A DNA stretch of 12,112 nt from JBGTIS01 sp041745535 (GCA_041745535.1 JBGTIS010000232.1:1-12112); one strand, 5' to 3'; counted from the first letter of the stretch, positions 1 through 7,059 are shown. Translations and numbers: made by a program. Notes: generated from the sequence alone by a model not told the origin.

Positions 1-15
1 GTAGAAAAATTTCCC

Positions 16-40
16 GAAGATTTTGTCTCGCAAAATCTTC
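16..40. repeat. Perfect 10-bp hairpin
   Basis: GAAGATTTTG (16-25) and CAAAATCTTC (31-40) are perfect inverted copies separated by the 5-nt loop TCTCG. The hairpin could belong to the terminator of a gene beyond the left edge or be one copy of a dispersed palindromic repeat. Only one copy is seen in this window. Confidence 0.5.
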
Positions 41-95
41 ATGGCTTAAAAAATAGACATCACCGGAAAACTCCTTCCTCCAAAGAAGCAAAAAA

Positions 96-176
96 GCTGG
101 CAGGTTAAACCCAACAGTTGTTTTGGGTACGGGAATACCTCACCACTAATTCCAGCCGATTCGCCTGCTTTTTTTT
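96..176 (+). ncRNA. Possible structured leader or attenuator element
   Basis: Three local stems can be drawn by eye: GCAGG (100-104) with CCTGC (164-168) just before a run of eight T; ACCCAA (109-114) with TTGGGT (123-128); and GGAAT (132-136) with ATTCC (149-153). Two alternative pairings compete with these: AGGT (102-105) with ACCT (137-140), and GCTGG (96-100) with CCAGC (152-156). Mutually exclusive pairing upstream of a T-run is how attenuators look. It may equally be a plain terminator of an upstream gene. It matches no riboswitch class I could recognise, and it lies upstream of the promoter proposed at 229-236, so it would not be in that transcript. Confidence 0.2.
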
Positions 177-191
177 ATATTTTTTACCGAA

Positions 192-207
192 TGTGATATA
201 AATCACC
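192..207. promoter_or_regulatory. Crp/Fnr-family operator
   Basis: The sequence is TGTGA-TATAAA-TCACC, and its core GTGAT-ATAA-ATCAC is a perfect palindrome. This fits both the CRP layout (TGTGA-N6-TCACA) and the FNR layout (TTGAT-N4-ATCAA). Its centre (199.5) lies about 42 bp upstream of the start point expected from the promoter element at 229-236. That is the class II activator position. The regulator itself is not in the window. Confidence 0.5.
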
Positions 208-228
208 AATTACCTTCAATCGCACCAT

Positions 229-236
229 TATTTTTG
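229..236 (+). promoter_or_regulatory. -7 promoter element for the YeeE operon
   Basis: TATTTTTG is an exact match to the Bacteroidota -7 consensus TAnnTTTG. No TTG or TTTG lies at the expected -33 distance (around 208-212), where the flank of the Crp/Fnr-type operator sits instead. This suggests an activator-dependent promoter starting near 242-243, with a 5' untranslated region of about 115 nt. Confidence 0.4.
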
Positions 237-356
237 AATCAACCTAAAGCAGATGTGTCATGTTTTATAACAATAACCCTACACTATATCTGCCAGGCAA
301 TTAATTCGTATAAAAAAGAAACTGTTTTATAAATTTTGAACTGATTATAATTAAAT

Positions 357-938
357 ATGGAAGCTTTTATAGATTGGATTAAGCAACCCTGGCCCTGGTA
401 TGTGGCAGGGCCGCTCATTGGATTAACCGTACCGGCATTGCTGTTAATAGGCAATAAGTCATTTGGTATTTCTTCGTCGCTCAGGCATGTGTGTGCGGCC
501 TGTATACCGGCCAAAATTCCTTTCTTTACCTATAACTGGAAAAAGGAAATGTGGAATTTCGCATTCGTAATGGGCATTACCATCGGTGGGTTCATCGCCG
601 TTGCTTTTCTGGCCGATCCGAATGTGATTGTGGTAGCAGCATCTACTCAAAAAGATCTGGCTGCTTTAGGGATTACCAATTATCAAAGCTTATTACCAGA
701 GCAGATTTTTACCTGGGAAAACCTTTTTACCGCCAAAGGGCTGGTGTTTTTTGTGTTGGGTGGCTTTCTGGTAGGCTTCGGTACCCGCTATGCGGGAGGC
801 TGTACTTCTGGGCATGCTATTATGGGAATAAGTAATCTGCAATGGCCATCGGTAGTTGCCACTATCTTTTTTATGATAGGCGGATTTGTTATGACCCACC
901 TGCTGATGCCTGTAATTATGCAATGGGTAGGATTTTAA
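357..938 (+). CDS. YeeE/YedE (TsuA-like) sulfur transporter, first half
   Basis: A 193-residue inner-membrane protein of the YeeE/YedE family, which imports thiosulfate or related reduced sulfur species. Hydrophobic segments lie near residues 14-32, 67-86, 127-142 and 165-188. The signature GTRYAGGCTSGH (142-153) carries the conserved Cys149 expected in the transport path, and a second motif, HVCAAC, holds Cys46 and Cys49. In TsuA the two halves are one polypeptide of about 330 residues. Here this gene carries the first half and the next gene the second, as is common in Bacteroidota and Proteobacteria. The ATG at 357 has no clear Shine-Dalgarno sequence, which is normal for the phylum. The gap to the next gene is 25 nt, so they are probably one operon. 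Substrate is inferred from the family only. Confidence 0.88.
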   Translation: MEAFIDWIKQPWPWYVAGPLIGLTVPALLLIGNKSFGISSSLRHVCAACIPAKIPFFTYNWKKEMWNFAFVMGITIGGFIAVAFLADPNVIVVAASTQKDLAALGITNYQSLLPEQIFTWENLFTAKGLVFFVLGGFLVGFGTRYAGGCTSGHAIMGISNLQWPSVVATIFFMIGGFVMTHLLMPVIMQWVGF

Positions 939-963
939 GGTAGTATTAAATTTTAAGCAAAAC

Positions 964-1467
964 ATGAAAGTAAAAGATATTAATATAAATATAAAACAAA
1001 ACAATCATCCCATCCAACGCGAAGTACCCAATGAGCAAAATACTGGTGAGAGCTTTTTCAGTCTTCTAAAATACCTGATAGTAGGTGTATTATTTGGTAT
1101 TGTATTCGTAAAAGCCGAGGTTATCTCCTGGTTTCGAATTCAGGAGATGTTCCGCCTGCAATCATTTCATATGTACGGCGTGATTGGCTCGGCCATTCTG
1201 GTGGGCATCATTTCCATACAGGTTATCAAACGGTTTAATATCAAAAGCCTCCAAGGCGAGAAAATTGTATTAAAAGACAAGAAATTCCGTAAAGGGCAGG
1301 TAATCGGTGGATTTATTTTTGGGCTGGGCTGGGCAATTACCGGCGCATGTCCCGGACCACTGTTCGCCCAGATTGGAAGCGGTTTTACGGTAGTATTGGT
1401 AACCTTATTGAGTGCCATCGCAGGTACCTGGATATATGGCAGATTTAGCCACAGGCTGCCCAACTGA
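964..1467 (+). CDS. DUF6691-type YeeE/YedE protein, second half of the transporter
   Basis: A 167-residue membrane protein, the partner half of the preceding YeeE gene. The family-typical segment starts near residue 36 (KYLIVGVLFGIVFVKAEVIS) and runs through WFRIQEMFRLQSFHMYG (56-72) to the second signature ITGACPGP (125-132), where Cys129 is the conserved cysteine. Together the two proteins should rebuild a TsuA-like pseudo-symmetric channel with one key cysteine per half. About 30 polar residues precede the conserved part. This tail is longer than I expect for the family, but 964 is the only upstream in-frame ATG. A strong terminator follows 10 nt after the stop codon. Confidence 0.85.
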   Translation: MKVKDININIKQNNHPIQREVPNEQNTGESFFSLLKYLIVGVLFGIVFVKAEVISWFRIQEMFRLQSFHMYGVIGSAILVGIISIQVIKRFNIKSLQGEKIVLKDKKFRKGQVIGGFIFGLGWAITGACPGPLFAQIGSGFTVVLVTLLSAIAGTWIYGRFSHRLPN

Positions 1468-1477
1468 TAGTAAATTG

Positions 1478-1528
1478 AAAAACGATTTATTCATACACAA
1501 TAAAATTGTGGAGAATAAATCGCTTTTT
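1478..1528 (+). terminator. Strong terminator of the YeeE operon
   Basis: CGATTTATTC (1483-1492) pairs perfectly with GAATAAATCG (1513-1522). An inner stem CACAAT (1496-1501) with ATTGTG (1505-1510) stacks within it. The hairpin is followed by CTTTTT on the plus strand and preceded by AAAAA, so it could also act on the minus strand. Confidence 0.8.
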
Positions 1529-1554
1529 CTCTTCTAAGTACAATCAAGAAAGTT

Positions 1555-1758
1555 ATGCCGGACGAGCACCATAATGGAGTATACTTTGTAATAATGGATT
1601 ATGATTTCCACAGGCGGAGCCCTGGGTAACTATATCCGGATTTTTTATACCATGACCTGATGTTTGTGATTGAAATAATTGGATATACCCATAATTTTGA
1701 AGAAGTAATGCATGATATTAATCACGTGCTACGTACTTTTGAGAACTTTATTTTTCAG
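1555..1758 (+). pseudogene. Possible remnant of a SAM-dependent methyltransferase
   Basis: One plus-strand frame from the ATG at 1555 reads 24 codons to an in-frame TAA (1627-1629) and then continues open. The later part reads HDLMFVIEIIGYTHNFEEVM and then HDINHVLR...FIFQ. This resembles the class I methyltransferase stretch usually written FDLVFxxEVIxYxPNxxxVLxExxRVLKPGGxFIF, i.e. motif II through motif III. There is no motif I (GxGxG) upstream, and the glycines expected after VLR are replaced by TFEN. The remnant runs 11 nt into the 3' end of the minus-strand haem-binding gene. I infer a decayed fragment, but the match is by eye and short, so chance resemblance is possible. Confidence 0.3.
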
Positions 1759-2206
1759 CTACTAATTTCTTCCGCTCAGCGATTATCCAGTTTTCCAGCA
1801 CCTTAATTTGTTCGTCGCTGAGTTTCGCGTCGGTATGAATAAGTGTATAGGCCGGCAGGGGCATATGTCCTTCTTTTACTTCCTCGGCAATTTCTTCCAG
1901 TTTATGGTCTTTTTTCTTTAAATCATAGGTAGAAAATTCAGAAAAATTAAGCTCTGATTTGGCATCTCTGATGTGCTTGCCCAGCCACAAGCCTACCGGA
2001 TTTACCCTGAAATACCAGGGATAATCGGTATGGTTGGAGTGGCAATCGAAGCACGACGATTTTAAAATTCGCATTACAGGCTCGGGCACCTGAACAGCAT
2101 GGGTAATATCCTGACTGGTTTCGGCCTGTCCGTTATTTTCTTCAGGACGGATAAACTGTATGCCTACTAATATAAACAGTATAACAATCAATATTTTCTT
2201 TTTCAT
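1748..2206 (-). CDS. Membrane-anchored haem-binding domain protein (c-type cytochrome-like)
   Basis: A 152-residue protein of the haem-binding-domain family found widely in Bacteroidota (the Pfam Haem_bd group). Residues 4-18 form a hydrophobic signal or anchor segment, so the rest should face the periplasm. CFDCH (52-56) is a CXXCH motif for covalent c-type haem attachment, and SNHTDYPWYFRVNPVGLWLG (57-76) is the family's conserved block after it. Met115 in GHMPLPAY is the likely distal haem ligand. A role in electron transfer or redox sensing is likely, but the partner is unknown. The gene is monocistronic, with its own promoter at 2234-2262 overlapping the terminator of the upstream receptor gene. 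No metabolic link to the neighbouring sulfur transporter can be read directly. Confidence 0.87.
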   Translation of the reverse strand: MKKKILIVILFILVGIQFIRPEENNGQAETSQDITHAVQVPEPVMRILKSSCFDCHSNHTDYPWYFRVNPVGLWLGKHIRDAKSELNFSEFSTYDLKKKDHKLEEIAEEVKEGHMPLPAYTLIHTDAKLSDEQIKVLENWIIAERKKLVAEK

Positions 2207-2233
2207 AAGTGTGGATTTTTGGTTGTACGCGTT

Positions 2234-2262
2234 TAAATATAGTATTCTTATGGATAATCAAA
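2234..2262 (-). promoter_or_regulatory. Promoter of the haem-binding protein gene
   Basis: On the minus strand, TTTG (2262-2259), a 17-nt spacer, then TATATTTA (2241-2234), which matches TAnnTTTG except at the last base. The start point would be near 2227, giving a leader of about 20 nt. The TTTG lies in the T-run of the receptor gene's terminator. Confidence 0.4.
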
Positions 2263-2288
2263 AAAAAGATCCACAGAATTATGGATCC
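2260..2288 (-). terminator. Terminator of the beta-barrel receptor gene
   Basis: On the minus strand, GATCCA and TGGATC (2287-2282 and 2273-2268) form a perfect 6-bp stem around an 8-nt loop, followed by a run of eight T (2267-2260). It lies about 100 nt beyond the receptor's stop codon. Confidence 0.7.
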
Positions 2289-2389
2289 TTAAAACCAAAT
2301 AGTAATATGAAAACAAATTAGTAAATATTAATTCCTGTAATATGAAATAAGTGTACATCTGTTACTGCGCTAATTACCAGGAAGGCAAT

Positions 2390-4954
2390 TTATCGCTGTT
2401 GCTGTCCGCCCAACTGGTTATTGCTATCACCCTGTTTCATGTCATCATTCTGAATAGACTTCCTGCGTTTAGACTGCGGATTCACATTCATTTTTCCAAT
2501 GCGATAACTGAAATTAATTTTAAAACTCATATTCCGCATGGTATTTACACTGCGCTGGCTGATCACCGGAGAATCTACCTGGGTTCTCATTTTGAACTCG
2601 GTGGTAAAGAAGTTCTCTGCGCCAAAACCAATGCTTCCCTTTTTATCATTAAAATCTTTCTTCACACTTAAGCTGTAAATACCGAACCCACCCTGATAGC
2701 CCTGCAATTGTACCTGCCGACCCCGGTAAAAGCTAAAAAACTGTAAGCCCCAGGTGGGTGCGAAGGTATAGTTACCGAACACGCGGCCACTCATTACCCA
2801 GCCTTCATTGCTGGCATTGTACAGCGGGTCGGTTACATTATTTTCCAGTACCGCGTAATAAATATCGGTGCCCCCATTCAGCGAAAACTTATTGGAAATA
2901 CTGATGTTCGCGAAAATGCTCATGCCATAATTATTAGTTTGCCCAATGTTCTGATAAGTCGTCAGAATGGTATCCTGACCAATTACGCTGCGTACTGGCT
3001 GTATAGAACCAGTAGTATTTCGCATAAAAGCCGAGAAATTTACCGAGCTGTTTTTAATAAAAGTGCCATAAGAAAGTTCATAATTATTGGTATACTCCGG
3101 TTCCAGATCAGGATTTCCCTGGGTAATGTTCAGCGGATTGGAGGCCTGCAGGTTCGGATTCAAAAACTCCAGCGAAGGGCGCTGAATGCGGCGGTTATAG
3201 GCTGCTTTGATCATATCTCCGCTTTTTGTTTTCATAGAAGCATTCAGGCTGGGCACTAATATGCCGTACGAAGGAAGTTCTACCTGTTCCTTATCCTGAA
3301 AATTAGCGTCAATGGTAGTGTATTCGTACCGTACGCCCGGCATCAGGCTGAATTTATTCAGGTTAAGGGTATACGAAACATATCCTGCGGTTACATTTTG
3401 CTGGTAGTTAAACACATTGTTCAGCCGATCGTTGGTTACAGGCACATATTCACCATCGGAATCAGGAGCTGAGAAATACTGGTAATCGCTGGATACGGTG
3501 CGCATAATTTCTTTGCCACCAAATTCCAACATTTGCTTCTCACCCGTACCAATTGGGGTTGAATAGTCGGCCTGAACGGTTATTTCCTGATTATAACTTA
3601 AATTTTCATTTTTCAACCGGCTTTCGATGTCATTATTCTGATTCAGTATATTATTCACAAAATCGTTGGTACGGCTGTTCCGGCTGTACAGCGTCATAAG
3701 GCTGAATTCCTGTCGGGGTTTATCAGTCGTGTGAATATAACTTAAGCTCAGGTCTACCGTTCCGGAAAGGTTATCCATATGCACATCGCGCACGCTGCTA
3801 TCCTGAAAAGTGTCATCCAGATAGGTTTCGCTAAACAAACGGTCCTGGGCATTACGAAAATTAAAGGTGCCATACTGTACAGACCCGGAAACCCAGTTGT
3901 ATTTGTTAATATCATAATCCCAGCCCAGGCTGTAGCGGCCAAACAGCATGTTGGTGCGGGTATCGGCCTGCTGAGTAGTCAGGGTTTGTGTGCCATCGGT
4001 ATTATTAGTCAACTGGGTATTTTTAAAGCTGCCATTAATGTTGTAACCGGTACGCCCGAATCCGCCCAGGGTAAAGGCCATTTTTCCTTTGCGCAAACTG
4101 CCATTCAGGCCCAGGTTGGCACCACGGGTACCCACACTGGTATCAACGCCCAGTGAACTGCCCTGCATTTTGTTCTTTTTGGTGATGATGTTGATAATTC
4201 CTCCGGTTCCTTCCGCATCGTACCGGGCAGAAGGTGAGGTAATTACCTCCACCGATTTAATCTGGTCGGCCGGAATCTGCTTCAGGGCATCGCCGATGCT
4301 GGTGGCGGTAATGGTAGAAGGTTTGTTATCGATCAGCACTTTAATGTTCTGGCTGCCCCGCAACGACACATTGCCATCCAGGTCAACCGATAACAAAGGT
4401 ACTCTTCGAAGTACGTCTGTGGCATCGCCTCCTTTGGTGGTCTGATCGTTTTCAGCATTGTATACCGTCCGGTCTACTTTCTCCTCGATCAGCGATCGTT
4501 GTCCCTGTACCACTACTTCATCCAGCTCCTGGGTGGCTGCATCCAGGGTAACGGTACCCAGATTTACCTCGTTTCCCTTTTCTTTAATTTCAACAGAAGC
4601 CACATCAAAAGTCTGGTAACCAATAAAGCTAATGGAAACTTTATAGTTACCTGCCGCGATATTTTTGATTTCAAATTTTCCCTGGTCGTCAGCCACTGTA
4701 CCATCTACCGGTTTGCTGGTAGCAGGGTCTATCAGGGCTATGGTGGCATAAGGAATGGGGTCTTTGGAAACGTCGTCTATTACGGTTCCCACAATGCGTC
4801 CGTCGCCTTTAGGAATGCCGGCATTGGGAACGGCTGTGGTAGTATTATTAGACTGGCCTGCCTGCGGACTATTGGGTTGGCCACCCACTGGTGTCTGTGC
4901 CCAGGCTACCATGCTAAAAGTACATATGGTTAGTAAAATTAATATCGATTTCAT
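2390..4954 (-). CDS. Outer-membrane beta-barrel receptor (TonB-dependent-receptor-like)
   Basis: An 854-residue outer-membrane protein. The start is placed at the ATG at 4954 because it opens a clean signal peptide (MKSILILLTICTFSMVAWA, cut near residue 19-20). The upstream extension to 5026 encodes no signal. After a Q/N/P-rich linker, residues 52-140 form a carboxypeptidase-regulatory-like beta-sandwich (GRIVGTVIDD, PYATIAL, GKFEIKNIAAGNYKVSISFI). Then come a TonB-box-like LDEVVVQGQR (144-153) and a plug domain at about 155-260 with VSLRGSQNIKVLIDNKPS and PSARYDAEGTGGIINIITKK. The rest is alternating aromatic/polar barrel strands, and the hydrophilic tail RRKSIQNDDMKQG is typical of the OMP_b-brl_3 group. 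The substrate is unknown. It is divergent from a LytS/LytTR pair, which may control it. Confidence 0.88.
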   Translation of the reverse strand: MKSILILLTICTFSMVAWAQTPVGGQPNSPQAGQSNNTTTAVPNAGIPKGDGRIVGTVIDDVSKDPIPYATIALIDPATSKPVDGTVADDQGKFEIKNIAAGNYKVSISFIGYQTFDVASVEIKEKGNEVNLGTVTLDAATQELDEVVVQGQRSLIEEKVDRTVYNAENDQTTKGGDATDVLRRVPLLSVDLDGNVSLRGSQNIKVLIDNKPSTITATSIGDALKQIPADQIKSVEVITSPSARYDAEGTGGIINIITKKNKMQGSSLGVDTSVGTRGANLGLNGSLRKGKMAFTLGGFGRTGYNINGSFKNTQLTNNTDGTQTLTTQQADTRTNMLFGRYSLGWDYDINKYNWVSGSVQYGTFNFRNAQDRLFSETYLDDTFQDSSVRDVHMDNLSGTVDLSLSYIHTTDKPRQEFSLMTLYSRNSRTNDFVNNILNQNNDIESRLKNENLSYNQEITVQADYSTPIGTGEKQMLEFGGKEIMRTVSSDYQYFSAPDSDGEYVPVTNDRLNNVFNYQQNVTAGYVSYTLNLNKFSLMPGVRYEYTTIDANFQDKEQVELPSYGILVPSLNASMKTKSGDMIKAAYNRRIQRPSLEFLNPNLQASNPLNITQGNPDLEPEYTNNYELSYGTFIKNSSVNFSAFMRNTTGSIQPVRSVIGQDTILTTYQNIGQTNNYGMSIFANISISNKFSLNGGTDIYYAVLENNVTDPLYNASNEGWVMSGRVFGNYTFAPTWGLQFFSFYRGRQVQLQGYQGGFGIYSLSVKKDFNDKKGSIGFGAENFFTTEFKMRTQVDSPVISQRSVNTMRNMSFKINFSYRIGKMNVNPQSKRRKSIQNDDMKQGDSNNQLGGQQQR

Positions 4955-5170
4955 GGGTGTGTATTTAAACTTGATAAGACAATAATGTTCAAAATAAAAG
5001 AGTAATCGCCTATTAAAAAAGCACAATAGATCATTGGTCAGTAAATGTAGACCATAGCCACATTCTAAACGACAAAGTCATTGTAAGGTGATGACAGCGG
5101 AAAAAACCGGTATTGGCAGATAAATACACAGATTCTATCGGTAAAGCCATTCAGCTGATCTATGTGGTTA

Positions 5171-5199
5171 TTTGTTTTGGCGGGTTTACCTTACTTTTG
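5171..5199 (+). promoter_or_regulatory. Consensus promoter of the sensor kinase operon
   Basis: TTTG (5171-5174), a 17-nt spacer, then TACTTTTG (5192-5199) is an exact match to the Bacteroidota vegetative promoter TTTG-N17-TAnnTTTG. Transcription should start near 5205-5206. The possible start codon at 5172 lies inside the -33 element and cannot be in this transcript, so the kinase must start at 5226. Confidence 0.65.
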
Positions 5200-5225
5200 T
5201 AAATACTTTATTTACCTTTATTGTT

Positions 5226-6308
5226 ATGGTTGCATCCTCCGTACGTCCTTATATTTCACCACTGATCCACGTATTGGTTTGGGCTTTACTGGGATTTTTA
5301 TTGCTGCTTTATCCGCCGCTTTCCTGGCAAAGTTCATTACAGATTACCCTTCCCGATCAGTTCTGGATCAAACAGGGTATTGTGTTTTGCCTGCTGATTG
5401 CTATTTTTTATGTGAACGCGAAAATATTGGTGCCGAAACTCTTGTTTAATAACCGGAATGCCTGGTTTATCGCGTTAACCATAGCAGCCTCGGTGTCACT
5501 GGTTTATTTTGCGCAAATGGTAGATGCCTGGCTAAACCTGCGGGAACTGATGCACCAAGCTTTTCATCCGAACGACGACAGCGCCCCCCGGCGGAGAGAA
5601 TCATCTTTTGATGTTTTCATGTTTTTAATAACTCTGCTGGTATTGGGGATTAGTACCAGCGTAACGGCCGTACAGAAATGGCAGAAAGATGCCCTGCTCC
5701 GGCAGCAACTGGAACAGCAGAAAGTTAGCTCCGAACTTTCGTTTCTGAAAGCACAGATTAATCCGCATTTCTTTTTCAATACACTGAATAACATTTATGT
5801 GCTTACTACCCTGAATGTGGAAACGGCCCGGCAGGCGTTGCACAAATTATCCAGGATGATGCGTTATGTGCTGTACGAAACCAAAAAAGATACTACCCTG
5901 CTGAGCCAGGAAATCGCTTTTGTGCAGGACTACATCGAGCTGATGAAACTCCGCCTGACGGATAAGGTAGAAGTAACCTTTGAAAAACCCAATGGGGTAA
6001 ACGATGTGCTCATCTCCCCTATGCTGTTATTGCCTTTTATTGAAAATGCTTTCAAACATGGGGTAAGCGCGCAGTTGCCCAGCCGCATTTATATCGCGAT
6101 CAGCCAGCACAGTCCGTTGCTGCAAATGCAGGTAGTGAATACCATGTTTACTGAAAAAGGTTTGTCATTTGAGGAAAGCCATGGCATTGGCCTGGTGAAT
6201 ACAAAACGAAGGCTTGATTTGCTGTATCCCAACCATCATATGCTTTCGGTAAATGAAAATACGGATAAGAATGAATATCAGGTACATTTAACCCTCGATT
6301 TGTCATGA
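5226..6308 (+). CDS. LytS-type sensor histidine kinase
   Basis: A 360-residue inner-membrane histidine kinase of the His_kinase (LytS/YehU) family. The start at 5226 is chosen over an in-frame ATG at 5172 because an exact-consensus promoter overlaps the latter. Four hydrophobic segments lie near residues 12-31, 49-70, 79-99 and 128-146, with almost no periplasmic domain, followed by a short coiled coil (about 150-175). The catalytic part shows the phospho-acceptor His181 in LKAQINPHFFFNTLNN, the N-box Asn274 in PFIENAFKH, and the G-box GIGL (320-323) followed by VNTKRRLDLLYP. The kinase should phosphorylate the LytTR regulator encoded by the next gene, which overlaps it by 4 nt (ATGA). The signal it senses is unknown. 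Confidence 0.9.
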   Translation: MVASSVRPYISPLIHVLVWALLGFLLLLYPPLSWQSSLQITLPDQFWIKQGIVFCLLIAIFYVNAKILVPKLLFNNRNAWFIALTIAASVSLVYFAQMVDAWLNLRELMHQAFHPNDDSAPRRRESSFDVFMFLITLLVLGISTSVTAVQKWQKDALLRQQLEQQKVSSELSFLKAQINPHFFFNTLNNIYVLTTLNVETARQALHKLSRMMRYVLYETKKDTTLLSQEIAFVQDYIELMKLRLTDKVEVTFEKPNGVNDVLISPMLLLPFIENAFKHGVSAQLPSRIYIAISQHSPLLQMQVVNTMFTEKGLSFEESHGIGLVNTKRRLDLLYPNHHMLSVNENTDKNEYQVHLTLDLS

Positions 6309-7054
6309 AAACGTTGAACTGCATCGCGATTGACGATGAGCCGCTGGCCCTGGAGCTGGTGAGTTCATTTATTGCGCAGACCCCCTTTTTACAGTTGGCC
6401 GGTCGTTACAGTAGTGCGGTTGACGCGTTGCAGGCCATCCATACCCAATCGATAGACCTTATTTTCCTGGATATCCAGATGCCCGGACTCACCGGTATTG
6501 AACTGGCCAGGGTGCTGGACCGGGAGCGAAATCTAAATGCGCCTCGGGTTATTTTTACCACTGCCTTCGATCAGTTCGCCCTGGAAGGATATAAGGTAGA
6601 TGCGCTGGATTATTTGTTGAAACCCTTTAATTATGAGGAATTTCTAAGGGCAGTAAGCAAAGCACATGCTTACGCCAAATTAGTAAATAACCCAATGCCA
6701 GCCTCCGCGCCGGCCCAGCCTGAACCTGAAGAGGATTACCTGTTCTTAAAAGTGGAGTACCAGCTGGTACGAATACCCTATAACAACATATTGTATATTC
6801 AGGGACTGAAAGACTATGTAAAGGTTTATTTAAAAGATACTACCAGGCCGGTATTATCGCTTACCAGCCTGAAGGCTTTGGAAGAAAAACTACCCTCCCG
6901 CAGGTTTATGCGCATCCACCGGTCGTTTATTGTTTCCCTGGCACAAATCAAAGCGGTTACCCGGAATACCGTGCAAATCAATGAAGTCAAAATTACGGTA
7001 AGCGAGCAGTACAAAGATGCTTTTAGTCAGTTTTTAAACCGCTGGACCCCCTGA
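6305..7054 (+). CDS. LytTR-family response regulator
   Basis: A 249-residue DNA-binding response regulator, translationally coupled to the kinase (ATGA overlap). Residues 1-125 are a receiver domain. They show acidic pocket Asp10 and Asp11, phospho-acceptor Asp56 in LIFLDIQMPG, Thr85/Thr86 in FTTAFD and Lys106 in DYLLKPFNY. After a proline-rich linker (PMPASAPAQPEPEEDY), residues 142-247 form a LytTR domain with ILYIQGLKDYVKVYL, TSLKALEEKLPSRRFMRIHR and SFIVSLAQIKAV. LytTR domains bind DNA as beta-sheet domains at paired short direct repeats. A plausible target is the divergent receptor promoter region (4955-5171), though I could not define repeats there with confidence. The stop codon is 5 bp from the convergent bestrophin gene, with no terminator between. 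Confidence 0.93.
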   Translation: MKTLNCIAIDDEPLALELVSSFIAQTPFLQLAGRYSSAVDALQAIHTQSIDLIFLDIQMPGLTGIELARVLDRERNLNAPRVIFTTAFDQFALEGYKVDALDYLLKPFNYEEFLRAVSKAHAYAKLVNNPMPASAPAQPEPEEDYLFLKVEYQLVRIPYNNILYIQGLKDYVKVYLKDTTRPVLSLTSLKALEEKLPSRRFMRIHRSFIVSLAQIKAVTRNTVQINEVKITVSEQYKDAFSQFLNRWTP

Positions 7055-7059
7055 TTTTA

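Larger units (their letters stand above)
1..356. other. Non-coding leader upstream of the YeeE operon
   Basis: No convincing gene is present. From left to right it holds a perfect 10-bp hairpin (16-40), a multi-stem element that ends in a run of T (about 96-176), a Crp/Fnr-type operator (192-207), a TAnnTTTG promoter element (229-236), and an AT-rich 5' untranslated stretch of about 115 nt before the first gene. Minus-strand reading frames across 1-135 are open for about 45 codons but lack an ATG, so they are not called. Confidence 0.6.

Noticed and set aside
1..135. Possible minus-strand coding fragment reading GIPVPKTTVGFNLPAFLLLW
   Set aside because: There is no ATG, stop codons lie just upstream, and the strand also contains hairpins that explain the open frame. 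It is too short to assign.
3779..4445. Plus-strand frames of more than 100 codons opposite the receptor gene
   Set aside because: They mirror the codon structure of the real minus-strand gene and show no family features. The receptor's domains account fully for this region.
4955..5026. Upstream extension of the receptor gene by 24 codons
   Set aside because: The extra residues precede a complete signal peptide and would bury it. The ATG at 4954 is preferred.
5031..5083. TCATTG words at 5031 and 5078 as LytTR binding repeats
   Set aside because: The 47-bp spacing does not fit the roughly two-turn spacing of LytTR direct repeats, and six bases are too few to support the claim.
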